Part shown: positions 8,218-15,364 of the stretch, one piece after another | How the letters are laid out: every line of letters begins with the position of its first letter | Position numbering within the stretch: the first letter of the stretch is position 1 | From: an uncultured Clostridia bacterium | Lineage (GTDB): Bacteria > Bacillota > Clostridia > Oscillospirales > Acutalibacteraceae | Reading direction: 5' to 3' | DNA length: 33,992 bases | NCBI GenBank assembly: GCA_946184295.1 | Contig: CAMHEZ010000024.1 | Span: forward strand, 1-33,992 | Program-made: the position numbers and the translations under genes | The notes under the pieces: model-generated | Told to the model about the DNA's origin: nothing | Seen by the model: only the letters and a program-made list of their open reading frames with translations | Databases searched by the model: none

Positions 8218-8535
8218 AAAAAGCGAAGCGCAATTAGCCGCGAATGCGGCGCGGGGTGCAGGGGGCTGGCTCCCTGCCGGGTCAAGGGCAGCGCCCCACA
8301 AGCGAAGCCATCGGCTGAGCGAGCAGAACGCGCCTCGATTCACGACGCGCCCGGGCGAATACGGATTCGCCTGACCCCGTTTTTAGTCCGGGCTGGTTCC
8401 GCTCGGTCGGCTAAAGCCTCCCTTATGGGGCTTTGCCCCATTCCCCAGCAGGGCTCTGCCCTGCACCCGCCAGGAGGACCAGTCCCCCTGGACTCCCACG
8501 CTCGCATGCGCTCGCTTAATTGCGCTTCGCTTTTT
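8218..8535. repeat. two interspersed elements head to head, 318-bp inverted structure (copies B1 and B2)
   Basis: Most of the gap between DUF5711 and truA. B1 is in minus orientation (8218-8362) and B2 in plus orientation (8363-8535). They meet at GGCGAATACGGATTCGCC. The outer ends are a perfect 19-bp inverted repeat, AAAAAGCGAAGCGCAATTA at 8218-8236 and its complement at 8517-8535. The interiors differ: B2 carries the GGTCGGCTAAAGCCTCCC module, B1 does not. No coding sequence is supported. The element runs directly into the heptamers at the truA stop. Confidence 0.85.
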
Positions 8536-8548
8536 CTTTTCTTTTTTC

Positions 8549-8562
8549 TTCTTTATTCTTTA
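8549..8562 (-). repeat. 7-bp repeats over the truA stop codon
   Basis: Two TTCTTTA units on the plus strand. The truA stop TAA is 8553-8555. The same two units occur at the VanY stop (22847-22860). Confidence 0.65.
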
Positions 8563-9308
8563 TCCTCATACAGTACCCGATGGAGATATAACCCGCAGGC
8601 GGCAGCGGTCGCGCCGGCGCGGTTTCTGTCGCGTGAGGCGAGTATCTCCGGAATCGCGTCGGGCGGCAGCCGTCCGGCGGCAGTTTGCAGCAGCGTTCCC
8701 ACCATGATGCGCACCATGTTGTAGAGGAAGCCGTCGGCGGTGACGGTAAACTCGATCATATCAGGCTGGTCCGGCAGACGGCGCACGCCGCACTGCGTCA
8801 CCGTGCGCACCTTGCCTATCACATCGCTCCCCGCCGAGCAGAAGGCGGAAAAGTCGTGAGTACCGAGGTAATGCCGCGCCTGCGCGTCCATAAAAGCCGC
8901 GTCCAGCGGGTATTGATACCACAAAGCGCGGTCCCGCCAGAAGGGATCGCGCAACGGCGCGTTCCAGATCAGATAGCGGTACTGCTTGCCGCGGCAGTCG
9001 TAGCGGGCATGGAAGCCCTCCGGCACCTCCTCGCAGGCAAACGCCGCGATATCGGGCGGGAGCTTGGCGTTGAGCGCGAGCGGCAGACGCTGGGCGGGAA
9101 TGGCGCAGCGCGTGGCAAAACTGACACAAAATTCGTCGGCATGCACGCCGCTGTCGGTGCGGCTGCACCCGCGAATGGGCACCTGTTCTTTGAGCACGTC
9201 CCAAAGTGTCTCCTGAAACACCGCCTGCACCGTGCGCAGACCGTCCTGCACCTGCCAGCCGCAGAAATCCCGTCCATCGTATTTGATTTTTACCAGCAAA
9301 GTTCTCAT
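8553..9308 (-). CDS. truA: tRNA pseudouridine(38-40) synthase
   Basis: A 251-residue enzyme that converts uridines 38-40 of the tRNA anticodon stem-loop to pseudouridine. The catalytic aspartate is D52 in GCSRTDSGVHA. Other family landmarks are YDGRDFCGWQ near the N-terminus and FLYNMVRIMVGTL near residue 205. Length is normal. The ATG at 9308 follows AAGGAG at a good distance. The two L,D-transpeptidase genes lie upstream on the same strand, but a heptamer array and a small hairpin in the 113-base gap argue for at least partial separation. Confidence 0.95.
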   Translation of the reverse strand: MRTLLVKIKYDGRDFCGWQVQDGLRTVQAVFQETLWDVLKEQVPIRGCSRTDSGVHADEFCVSFATRCAIPAQRLPLALNAKLPPDIAAFACEEVPEGFHARYDCRGKQYRYLIWNAPLRDPFWRDRALWYQYPLDAAFMDAQARHYLGTHDFSAFCSAGSDVIGKVRTVTQCGVRRLPDQPDMIEFTVTADGFLYNMVRIMVGTLLQTAAGRLPPDAIPEILASRDRNRAGATAAACGLYLHRVLYEDKE

Positions 9309-9348
9309 GCGCTCGCTCCTTCCGCAGTGGTGCCGTCAATACCAAACA

Positions 9349-9367
9349 GGACGCGGCAAGCGCGTCC
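9349..9367 (-). terminator. hairpin between LDT-1 and truA
   Basis: GGACGCG with CGCGTCC around a short loop, flanked by ACCAA/TTGGT. The T-run on the minus strand is poor (TGTTTGG), so this may be only an attenuator. Confidence 0.35.
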
Positions 9368-9400
9368 CTTGGTGCAATTCGTCATACGGTTGTGAACTTG

Positions 9401-9428
9401 CTAACGGCTAACGGCTAACGGCTAACCG
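9401..9428 (-). repeat. 7-bp tandem array over the L,D-transpeptidase 1 stop codon (TTAGCCG class)
   Basis: CTAACGG three times, then CTAACCG, on the plus strand. The gene's stop TAG is 9422-9424, inside the last unit. Confidence 0.9.
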
Positions 9429-10228
9429 GTAATGGTCTGATTGAAATAGGGGCTGCCCTGCGCCCAGCGGTCAGAGGGGTCCCAGCCGTCGTGAACCGAA
9501 TCGAGAATGCGGCGGGGCACGCCGGGGCCGGACGGACCGGCTTCGTCAACGATGTCCACCTCGGTGCCGAGCGGAATATTGTCATACATCCACTTGCAGT
9601 CACGGACGCACATTCTGATGCAGCCGTGGGAAGCGGGGGAACCCAGCTTGTCGTATTCCTCATTCTTGAGCGTGGACACGTCCTTCTTTTTGTAGGGGAC
9701 GGAATGAAAGAGGTAGCGCGTGCTGATGGAGGTGCAGTACTGCCCGTAGACGCCGTTCATGAAACGCCAGCGGTATTTGGCGCGGGCGCGGTAGATACCG
9801 GTGTCGGTGGGCGTGTCGTCCGCGCCGGTGGAGCAGGAGAAGCGCTTGACGATCACGGTGTATGCGCCTTCCTCGTCCGGCTCATAGACCACGGTGGACT
9901 GACTGCCGAGATAGACGATGACCTTGTATTTGGTGCGGCTGTAGGGTACGCCGGGATATTCATCGTTCCAAGTGGTCTTGGCGGCGGTTTCGGCGGGCGT
10001 TGACGCGGTGGTCGCGGTGGACGCGCCGGTATCGGTGGGACTGATGGTGCTGGCGGTGCGCAGGTCGGCCAGACTCACGAAATCTGACGCAGATACCCGC
10101 GTGTCGCTCTCCGACACAGCGTCACCGACGTTCCGCAGCGTGCAGCCCGACATTGCCAGCAGCGCGGTCAACAGCAGCGCGGCGGCACAGACAAACGGGA
10201 ACCTTTTGGATTTGACGGGAAATGGCAT
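9422..10228 (-). CDS. L,D-transpeptidase lipoprotein (YkuD domain)
   Basis: A 268-residue exported protein with a lipobox, LAMSGC (lipidated C29). A Ser/Thr-rich spacer runs to about residue 85 and a C-terminal YkuD domain follows. The active-site block is FHSVPY with SHGCIRMC (H201, C203), the family's HGC signature. Such enzymes make 3-3 cross-links in peptidoglycan or attach proteins to it. I chose the ATG at 10228, nine bases after AAGGA, over the ATG at 10237, which overlaps that site. It sits 51 bases after its paralogue and is probably co-transcribed with it. Confidence 0.88.
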   Translation of the reverse strand: MPFPVKSKRFPFVCAAALLLTALLAMSGCTLRNVGDAVSESDTRVSASDFVSLADLRTASTISPTDTGASTATTASTPAETAAKTTWNDEYPGVPYSRTKYKVIVYLGSQSTVVYEPDEEGAYTVIVKRFSCSTGADDTPTDTGIYRARAKYRWRFMNGVYGQYCTSISTRYLFHSVPYKKKDVSTLKNEEYDKLGSPASHGCIRMCVRDCKWMYDNIPLGTEVDIVDEAGPSGPGVPRRILDSVHDGWDPSDRWAQGSPYFNQTITG

Positions 10229-10279
10229 GGTTCTCATCCTTTATATTACAAATAGTTATATGATTGTTATCATCAACGC

Positions 10280-11413
10280 TCAGGAGAAATAGGGGTTGCC
10301 CTGTGCCCAGCGGTCGGAGGGGTCCCAGCCGCTGTAGGCTTCGTCGGTATTGCGGCGGGGCACGCCGGGGCCGGCGGGGCCGCTCTGATTGACGATGTTG
10401 ACCTCGGTGCCGATGGGGCAGTTGTCATAAATCCACTTGCAGTCCCGCACGCACATTCTGATGCAGCCCTTCGACGCAGGCCGGCCGAGCTTGTCATACT
10501 CTTCATTTTCGAGGGTAGACGCGTCCTGGCTGTAATACGGCACGGAGTGGAAGAGGTAGCTGCTGCTGATGGAGCTGCACCACTGTCCGTACACGCCGCC
10601 CACCAGCCAGCGCCAGCGGTACTTGGCGCGAATGCGGTAGGTGCCGATACGGGTGGGAGAAGATTCCTTGCCGGTGGAACAGGTGAAGGTCTTGATGGTG
10701 CGGGTATAATTGCCGCTGTCGTCCTTGCCGTAGACCACGGAGGACTGGCTGCCCTTGTAAACGACGATATAATAGGGAGAATCGTTGTACTGATTGGCAG
10801 GAATGCCGGTGTCGGCCTTGGTGGTAGTGGCTTTGGTGGTGGTAGTGGTCTGGGACGTGGCAGAGGTCTGCGACGTGGACGTGGCGGTCTTTGACGTAGA
10901 CGTGGTGGTCTTTGACGTAGACGTGGTGGTCTTTGACGTAGACGTGGTGGTCTTCGACGTAGACGTGGTGGTCTTCGACGTAGACGTGGTGGTCTTTGAC
11001 GTGGACGTGGTGGTCTGCGATGCGGACGTGGCAGTGGTCGATGTGACTGTCGTCGATGTAACTATCGTCGATGTGACCGTTGTCGTTGCCGTCGTCGTCG
11101 CGGTGGTTGGCGCGGCAGTGGGCCGCTTGGACGCATGGGTCACGGTGCCGGCGGCGTTGGGGAAGGTAATGGTCATGGAGGTAAGCGCACGGTTTTCCGC
11201 CGTCGCTCTGGGCAGGTCGGCGGCAACACCATGATTGGAACGGTCGGCCCCGTCAGGCCACGCTTCATGCGCTGCCGCGTAACGCCGCACCTGCGCGAAG
11301 CCAATCAGCAGCAGGCAGGATACCAGCAGGAACGTCAGCATCTGCGCCCCGCGGCCGAAGTGCCGGTTTTGCCTCTGTTGTTTTTTGTTTTGCGGTTTCT
11401 TCAAGTCTTTCAT
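10280..11413 (-). CDS. L,D-transpeptidase with signal anchor and Ser/Thr/Lys repeat linker
   Basis: A 377-residue paralogue of the downstream gene. It has a basic N-terminus, a membrane anchor at about 24-40, a long Thr/Ser-rich region with seven tandem 21-bp repeats (KTTTSTS), and a C-terminal YkuD domain. The catalytic stretch reads FHSVPY then SKGCIRMC, so the usual histidine before GC is a lysine (AAG codon) while the cysteine is kept. The domain is otherwise very close to that of its neighbour, including the YDKLG and CVRDCKW segments, which points to tandem duplication. The ATG at 11413 follows GAGGGG; the ORF could extend to 11458 but without a ribosome site. Confidence 0.85.
   Translation of the reverse strand: MKDLKKPQNKKQQRQNRHFGRGAQMLTFLLVSCLLLIGFAQVRRYAAAHEAWPDGADRSNHGVAADLPRATAENRALTSMTITFPNAAGTVTHASKRPTAAPTTATTTATTTVTSTIVTSTTVTSTTATSASQTTTSTSKTTTSTSKTTTSTSKTTTSTSKTTTSTSKTTTSTSKTATSTSQTSATSQTTTTTKATTTKADTGIPANQYNDSPYYIVVYKGSQSSVVYGKDDSGNYTRTIKTFTCSTGKESSPTRIGTYRIRAKYRWRWLVGGVYGQWCSSISSSYLFHSVPYYSQDASTLENEEYDKLGRPASKGCIRMCVRDCKWIYDNCPIGTEVNIVNQSGPAGPGVPRRNTDEAYSGWDPSDRWAQGNPYFS
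10871..11017 (-). repeat. seven 21-bp tandem repeats inside the L,D-transpeptidase gene
   Basis: Near-identical 21-bp units encode KTTTSTS over and over and form the wall-spanning linker. The near identity of the DNA indicates recent expansion or slippage. Confidence 0.85.
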
Positions 11414-11594
11414 TCTTTGATACCCCTCGCAATCTGCCCTTCGGTGAAAACGGAACATGAACGGCTATATAATGGTAAATTCATTATAATATCCTGACGG
11501 CGCTTAAATATGAATTTTTTGTAAACTAAGCGGCCAAACCCCACATAATTTTTGACGCGGCGGCGCTCTTTCGGTCCGGCGGGTCCGTATGGAA

Positions 11595-11640
11595 AGAAAA
11601 TCCCCCTCGGCGCAGTCCTACAGACCGTGCCGGAGGGGAA
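11595..11640 (-). terminator. terminator of the Rpn nuclease gene
   Basis: CCCCTCGG (11603-11610) pairs with CCGGAGGGG (11630-11638), and the minus strand runs into ATTTTCTTT. It lies just past the stop at 11666. Confidence 0.7.
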
Positions 11641-11665
11641 TGCCTGCTTTTTTCGTTCATTTCGG

Positions 11666-12613
11666 CTACTGCGCCAGTTTTCTGACTTCCTCCGGGGACA
11701 AGCCGGTGGTTTCAGCCGATTCTTCAATGGAAAAGCCCTTTTGTATCAGCCGGAGCGCAATCTGATTTTTATCTTGGATAGAGCGTGCCTTCGCCTCGGC
11801 CAACTGTGCTTCCGCCTTGGCAGACCGTGCTTCGGCCTTGGCAGACCGTGCTTCGGCCTTAGCGGACCGTGCTTCGGCCTTAGCGGACCGTGCTTCGGCC
11901 TGGGCGGACCGTGCTTCGGCCTCGGCCAACTGCTCCTTGTAGTAGCTGACGTATTCATTCCAAAGCTGCGACATATGCTGTCCCTCCTTTTCATTTTTAA
12001 AGTAGCGGGTCTTGTTCGATAGCTGGACATACCGCATGTCATCGGGGTCGCTGCACATGAAATCGTGCATAAGCTGTCCCAGTGGCGTGGAATCAACGTG
12101 CGACGCGTTGACATAAATGATGTGCAGTCCGTCATCAAACGGTTTACCGTTTTCACGAATCGAGCGGTCGATGTGATAGACGGGCAGGTTATCGCCCAAT
12201 ATATCGTTTTCGGTAATAAAAATCACATACGTTTCGCAAAGGTCTTTGTATTTCTGTCCCTTTTTTAAAAACGCACTGTCAATCAAACCTCCGTAAAATC
12301 GCGCACGGCGGGGAATGGCGCCTTCGTCCGGCTTCTGCACCTCGATATTGTAGAGGCGTCCCTCCTGATCGGTTGCCAGCGCGTCCAACACGGCGGAATG
12401 GCCGTCAAGTCCCTTGATGGAATACTGCGTTTTCACCTCTGTCACGGTCAGATCGTCACGCTCCAGAATAATGCGCAGCATCCACTCCGTCAACGCGGTG
12501 TCCTTGTCAAAACACACCGTAAAAAATGCGTCGTCAATCAAACGCAGTTCCCGGATAATCGCCTGCATTTTTTCATCTGTCAGCACCGGTTCACGCCGCG
12601 CCATAGGCCTCAT
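11666..12613 (-). CDS. Rpn-family PD-(D/E)XK nuclease (transposase-like)
   Basis: A 315-residue protein of the Rpn/PDDEXK family, often labelled recombination-promoting nuclease or putative transposase. The nuclease core is visible as VLDALATD (D77) and NIEVQ (E91, Q93). The C-terminal third is a coiled coil of 7-residue repeats (AEARSAK), encoded by five 21-bp tandem repeats, and ends in a helix-turn-helix-like tail (GFSIEESAETTGLSPEEV). The first ATG after AGGAGG is 12613; the next, 12604, is also possible. It has its own promoter and terminator. I see no terminal inverted repeats or target duplication, so it is not part of a classical IS element. These proteins vary greatly in number between related strains. 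Confidence 0.85.
   Translation of the reverse strand: MRPMARREPVLTDEKMQAIIRELRLIDDAFFTVCFDKDTALTEWMLRIILERDDLTVTEVKTQYSIKGLDGHSAVLDALATDQEGRLYNIEVQKPDEGAIPRRARFYGGLIDSAFLKKGQKYKDLCETYVIFITENDILGDNLPVYHIDRSIRENGKPFDDGLHIIYVNASHVDSTPLGQLMHDFMCSDPDDMRYVQLSNKTRYFKNEKEGQHMSQLWNEYVSYYKEQLAEAEARSAQAEARSAKAEARSAKAEARSAKAEARSAKAEAQLAEAKARSIQDKNQIALRLIQKGFSIEESAETTGLSPEEVRKLAQ
11817..11921 (-). repeat. five 21-bp tandem repeats inside the Rpn gene
   Basis: Units of the form TTGGCAGACCGTGCTTCGGC plus C, with one or two changes between copies, encode the heptad AEARSAK. The reading frame is kept because 21 is a multiple of 3, so copy number can change without breaking the protein. Confidence 0.9.
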
Positions 12614-12632
12614 CTCCTTTCCCTCCTTTTCT

Positions 12633-12661
12633 ATTATAACACGGCGGCAACCGATTTGCAA
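12633..12661 (-). promoter_or_regulatory. promoter of the Rpn gene
   Basis: On the minus strand TTGCAA, 17 bases, TATAAT. The predicted start near 12626 leaves only about 13 bases before the ATG, so the leader is little more than the AGGAGG site. Confidence 0.75.
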
Positions 12662-12716
12662 CAAAAAAACAAAGACAAATTTCCCCCTCGGCGGGTTGTC
12701 TGTGGCACAAAAAAAG

Positions 12717-12750
12717 ATGACAAATTTGTAAGCTAATTGTCATTGTTTTT
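12717..12750. terminator. orphan bidirectional hairpin
   Basis: ATGACAA (12717-12723) pairs with TTGTCAT (12737-12743), with an A-run on the left and a T-run on the right. No gene enters it from either side. It lies in the 431-base gap between the Rpn start and the next gene, which otherwise holds only two promoters and an AT-rich stretch. Confidence 0.45.
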
Positions 12751-12897
12751 TCATCGTGATATGTGAATAAATCTCGCCGAAGCCTGAAATCGTGACTTGA
12801 TTTCACTAAATTTTGCCATACATTCCACAAAATCCCGTATAAAAGCCCAAAAAAAGTGTGAAAACAACTGAAAATCCAGAAAATGACAGATTAGGGG

Positions 12898-12926
12898 TTG
12901 CCAAATAGTTACAAGTCTGTTATAAT
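12898..12926 (+). promoter_or_regulatory. promoter of the secreted Cys/His hydrolase
   Basis: TTGCCA, 17 bases, TATAAT. It gives a leader of about 110 bases. That leader has a 6-bp stem (CCGCTC with GGGCGG) at about 12978-12993. I could not match it to a known riboswitch. Confidence 0.75.
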
Positions 12927-13044
12927 TGGTAACAGATTTGAAATCGCTCGTTAAATAATTTGCAACCAAAGAGGCCCGCTCCACGGGGGCGGCAGCATTG
13001 AGAGACAAAGAACAGACAGATTACCGAAAAGAGGGTTTATCACA

Positions 13045-14442
13045 ATGAACGTCGGAACAGGCAAGACAGGCACACAGATTTTCAAAAAGATAGCGGCTTT
13101 CGCGCTCATCATGATGACGGTTGCCATGGTCGTACCGTTTGGCGAGTTTGAGGCCGTGTACGCGGCCACCAGCATCAATTCCGCCGACAAGGCCAGCGGC
13201 GCCTCCTACACCGCTTCCGCCGCGCTCGCCGCCAAGCTCGACACGGTCTTCGCGGGCAACATCGGTCTTTCCAAAAGCTCTTCCTTCAAGAGCACCGTCA
13301 GTGCCCCGCTCGGCTCCTCCAAGATGACAGGCAGCAATATGTACTACATCAAAAACAAGACCACTGGCAGCGTCACCAGCGGCTGGCAGTGCTTCATCTA
13401 CGCCAACGCCGTGTATAACACGCTCTTCAACGAATACATCGGCCGCGCCCAGAGCCTTTCCAATTCCAAGGTGCTCATCTCCGGCGGCAGCAGCAAGGCC
13501 TCTTATGACCAGTTCAGCAAGGCCGGCGTCAAGTGCGGCGCTTATATGAGAACCACCACCAAGAAAAACGGCGCTTACAACGGCAGCGCGGGTCATTCGC
13601 TCATCGTGCTGAGCTATAACGCCAACCAGATTACATACCTCGAGGGCAACGCCGACGGCCGCGGCCTCGTGAGAATCGTCACCCGCACCTGGTCGGACTT
13701 CAACAAGAACCAGCTCTCCGGCCGCTCCAGATACATCTGCCACGTGGTGCAGCCCACCGACAAGTATTACAATTCGCTCTACAGCGCTTCCTCCGGCAGC
13801 GCCAAGAGCACCACCGCAACCACGACCACTGCCAAGAAGACCACCACCACTACCACCAAAAAGGCCAGCACCACCGTTGACCCCGCCAGCTGCAAGGTTG
13901 CCTACAGAAGAGTGCTTTCCTACAAGAAGACCGTCATGACCGGCAGCGACGTCAAGTATGTGCAGACCTGCCTCAAATATCTCGGCTACAGCGTCACCGT
14001 GAACAGCAAGTTTGACACAACCACCCAGACCGCGCTCAAGAAGTTCCAGAAGGACAATTCCCTCACCGCAGACGGCAAGTGCGGCTCCGTCACCTGGAAG
14101 GCGCTGGAAAAGGCTGTTGCCAGGAAGACCCCTTCTTCCGCCGTGAAGGGCGTTTCGGTCACCAAGGGCACCGCGCTCAAGATCACTTCGCAGCCGGTTG
14201 ACAGCGTGGCCGCCATCGGCGGCAAGGTTTTCTTCACCGTCAAGGCCGAAGGCGCCGGCCTCACCTATCAGTGGCAGCTCTCCGACGACAACGGCAAGAC
14301 ATGGCGCAACAGCTCCGTCAAGACCGCCGACTACAGCACCACCCTCAGCAAGACCAATGCCGGCCGTCTCGTGCGCTGCATCGTCACCGACTGCAGCGGC
14401 GCCAAGGTCACTTCTTCTTCCGCCGCTATGAAGACCAAATAA
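13045..14442 (+). CDS. secreted Cys/His hydrolase-like protein with peptidoglycan-binding and Ig-like domains
   Basis: A 465-residue exported protein. The signal peptide ends near AVYA (residue 40). Residues about 95-240 form an NlpC/CHAP-like papain fold, judged from SGWQCFIYANAV (C116) at the start of a helix and GHSLIVLSY (H184) in a strand. A Thr/Lys linker at 255-277 leads to a PG_binding_1 repeat at about 298-355 (VKYVQTCLKYLGY, FQKDNSLTADGKCG). An Ig-like domain follows at about 378-460 (TSQPVDS, LTYQWQLSDDNGKTW). It probably cuts cell-wall peptides, but the enzyme class is inferred from two residues and the domain context. The start follows AGAGGG. A terminator follows at 14463-14503. 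Confidence 0.7.
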   Translation: MNVGTGKTGTQIFKKIAAFALIMMTVAMVVPFGEFEAVYAATSINSADKASGASYTASAALAAKLDTVFAGNIGLSKSSSFKSTVSAPLGSSKMTGSNMYYIKNKTTGSVTSGWQCFIYANAVYNTLFNEYIGRAQSLSNSKVLISGGSSKASYDQFSKAGVKCGAYMRTTTKKNGAYNGSAGHSLIVLSYNANQITYLEGNADGRGLVRIVTRTWSDFNKNQLSGRSRYICHVVQPTDKYYNSLYSASSGSAKSTTATTTTAKKTTTTTTKKASTTVDPASCKVAYRRVLSYKKTVMTGSDVKYVQTCLKYLGYSVTVNSKFDTTTQTALKKFQKDNSLTADGKCGSVTWKALEKAVARKTPSSAVKGVSVTKGTALKITSQPVDSVAAIGGKVFFTVKAEGAGLTYQWQLSDDNGKTWRNSSVKTADYSTTLSKTNAGRLVRCIVTDCSGAKVTSSSAAMKTK

Positions 14443-14456
14443 TCTCAAATACCGCA

Positions 14457-14506
14457 AATCCTCCCCGGAACGGGTTTTTATCCCCGTGCCGGGGCTTTTT
14501 TGTGTA
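14457..14506 (+). terminator. terminator, copy 1 of a duplicated 50-bp block
   Basis: CCCGGAACGGG pairs with CCCGTGCCGGG, then a T-run. The 50-bp block 14457-14506 recurs at 15189-15238 with a single base change. Confidence 0.9.
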
Positions 14507-14524
14507 AGAATTTTCTGAAAAATA

Positions 14525-14553
14525 TTGTAAAACATGCAGACCTGTGATAAAAT
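14525..14553 (+). promoter_or_regulatory. promoter of the toxin-antitoxin pair
   Basis: TTGTAA, 17 bases, TAAAAT, about 35 bases ahead of the antitoxin ATG. Confidence 0.7.
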
Positions 14554-14591
14554 AAAGGCAGTAACATAAAAGGAAGAAAGGGTGGGTCTAT

Positions 14592-14828
14592 ATGTTGGCA
14601 GTACAGGGTTATTACGACGGGGTTTCCATCAGACCGCTGGAAAAAGTGATTGCAAAACCAAATCAGCGGGTGATTATCACGATTATGGACGAATTTGTGG
14701 AACCTGCCGCTGCCGCGGGTAAAAGCGGCATGCGCGGCGCACTCTCACAATATGCCGACCCGGCGCTGGCCCAGCAGGAGAAAGGCGCATGGCAGCGCGC
14801 TTTGGTGGAAAAATATGGTAATGTTTGA
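14592..14828 (+). CDS. antitoxin-like protein upstream of the PIN toxin
   Basis: A 78-residue protein. The N-terminal half (QGYYDGVSIRPLEKV, RVIITIMDEF) resembles the short beta-rich domain of DUF2281/AF2212-type antitoxins found beside PIN toxins. The C-terminal half is Ala/Gln-rich and would wrap the toxin. It overlaps the toxin start by 14 bases, which is typical for coupled translation. The function is inferred from position and size. Base composition is more AT-rich than the flanking genes. Confidence 0.6.
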   Translation: MLAVQGYYDGVSIRPLEKVIAKPNQRVIITIMDEFVEPAAAAGKSGMRGALSQYADPALAQQEKGAWQRALVEKYGNV

Positions 14829-15177
14829 CGCGAACATGATTTTGCGATATCTGCTTAACGACAACCGGGAAATGGCTGACCGGGCAGAACAATATCTTGA
14901 AGCCGGAAATGTGACGGTTACAATTGAAGTCATTGCGGAGGTTGTCTATGTCCTGAAAGGCGTATATGCCATTGACCGGGATAAGATTGCCGACACGGTC
15001 AAGGGATTTCTGCTGCTTGTCAGTTGTCAGGAAACAGACGTACTCAACCTTGCTTTGGACACCTATGCAAAACGCAATCTGGATTTTGTGGATTGTGTTC
15101 TATATGGCTATCATCAGGTCAAAGGAATAGAAATTGCCACGTTTGATAAGAAACTGTTGAAATTGATGGCACCGTAA
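14815..15177 (+). CDS. PIN-domain ribonuclease toxin (VapC-like)
   Basis: A 120-residue PIN domain. The acidic active site is in place: D5 (MFDAN), E42 (IAEVVYVL), D90 and D93 (NLDFVDC), and D111 (ATFDKK). VapC-type toxins cut tRNA or rRNA and are held in check by the gene upstream. I start it at the ATG at 14815, which overlaps the antitoxin end. The ATG at 14821 is an alternative; the long upstream extension of this frame is antitoxin DNA read out of frame. The pair lies between two near-identical terminator blocks. Confidence 0.85.
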   Translation: MVMFDANMILRYLLNDNREMADRAEQYLEAGNVTVTIEVIAEVVYVLKGVYAIDRDKIADTVKGFLLLVSCQETDVLNLALDTYAKRNLDFVDCVLYGYHQVKGIEIATFDKKLLKLMAP

Positions 15178-15188
15178 TGGATCTTTCC

Positions 15189-15238
15189 AATCCTCCCCGG
15201 AACGGGTTTTTACCCCCGTGCCGGGGCTTTTTTGTGTA
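15189..15238 (+). terminator. terminator, copy 2 of the duplicated 50-bp block
   Basis: The same hairpin as at 14457-14506, 49 of 50 bases identical, directly after the PIN toxin stop. Confidence 0.9.
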
Positions 15239-15272
15239 TAGCGGACGCACCCCGCAGACCAAAAAGATTGCA

Positions 15273-15301
15273 TTGATTTGCAGTCGGAAATGATTTATAA
15301 T
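15273..15301 (+). promoter_or_regulatory. promoter of the VapE-family gene
   Basis: TTGATT, 17 bases, TATAAT, about 63 bases before the ATG at 15365. Confidence 0.65.
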
Positions 15302-15309
15302 CTCAGTAA

Positions 15310-15335
15310 CGATACGAATTAAAAATATCGTATCG
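15310..15335 (+). promoter_or_regulatory. inverted repeat at the VapE transcription start, possible operator
   Basis: CGATACGA (15310-15317) and TCGTATCG (15328-15335) form a perfect 8-bp inverted repeat just after the -10 box, a common place for a repressor site. No regulator gene is adjacent. Confidence 0.4.
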
Positions 15336-15364
15336 AAATCGTGACAAACTATAGGAGGAACGAT

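Noticed and set aside
11666..12664. A complete insertion sequence around the Rpn transposase-like gene
   Set aside because: No terminal inverted repeats or target duplication seen. The gene has its own promoter and terminator and stands as a single gene.
12933..13044. A ydaO/c-di-AMP riboswitch ahead of the secreted wall hydrolase
   Set aside because: Such riboswitches often precede wall hydrolases, but the conserved core sequence I know is absent; only a 6-bp hairpin is visible.
13021..14535. A 504-codon open frame on the minus strand opposite the secreted hydrolase
   Set aside because: It is a shadow of a high-GC coding sequence. The plus-strand frame has a promoter, ribosome site, signal peptide and known domains; the minus frame has none.
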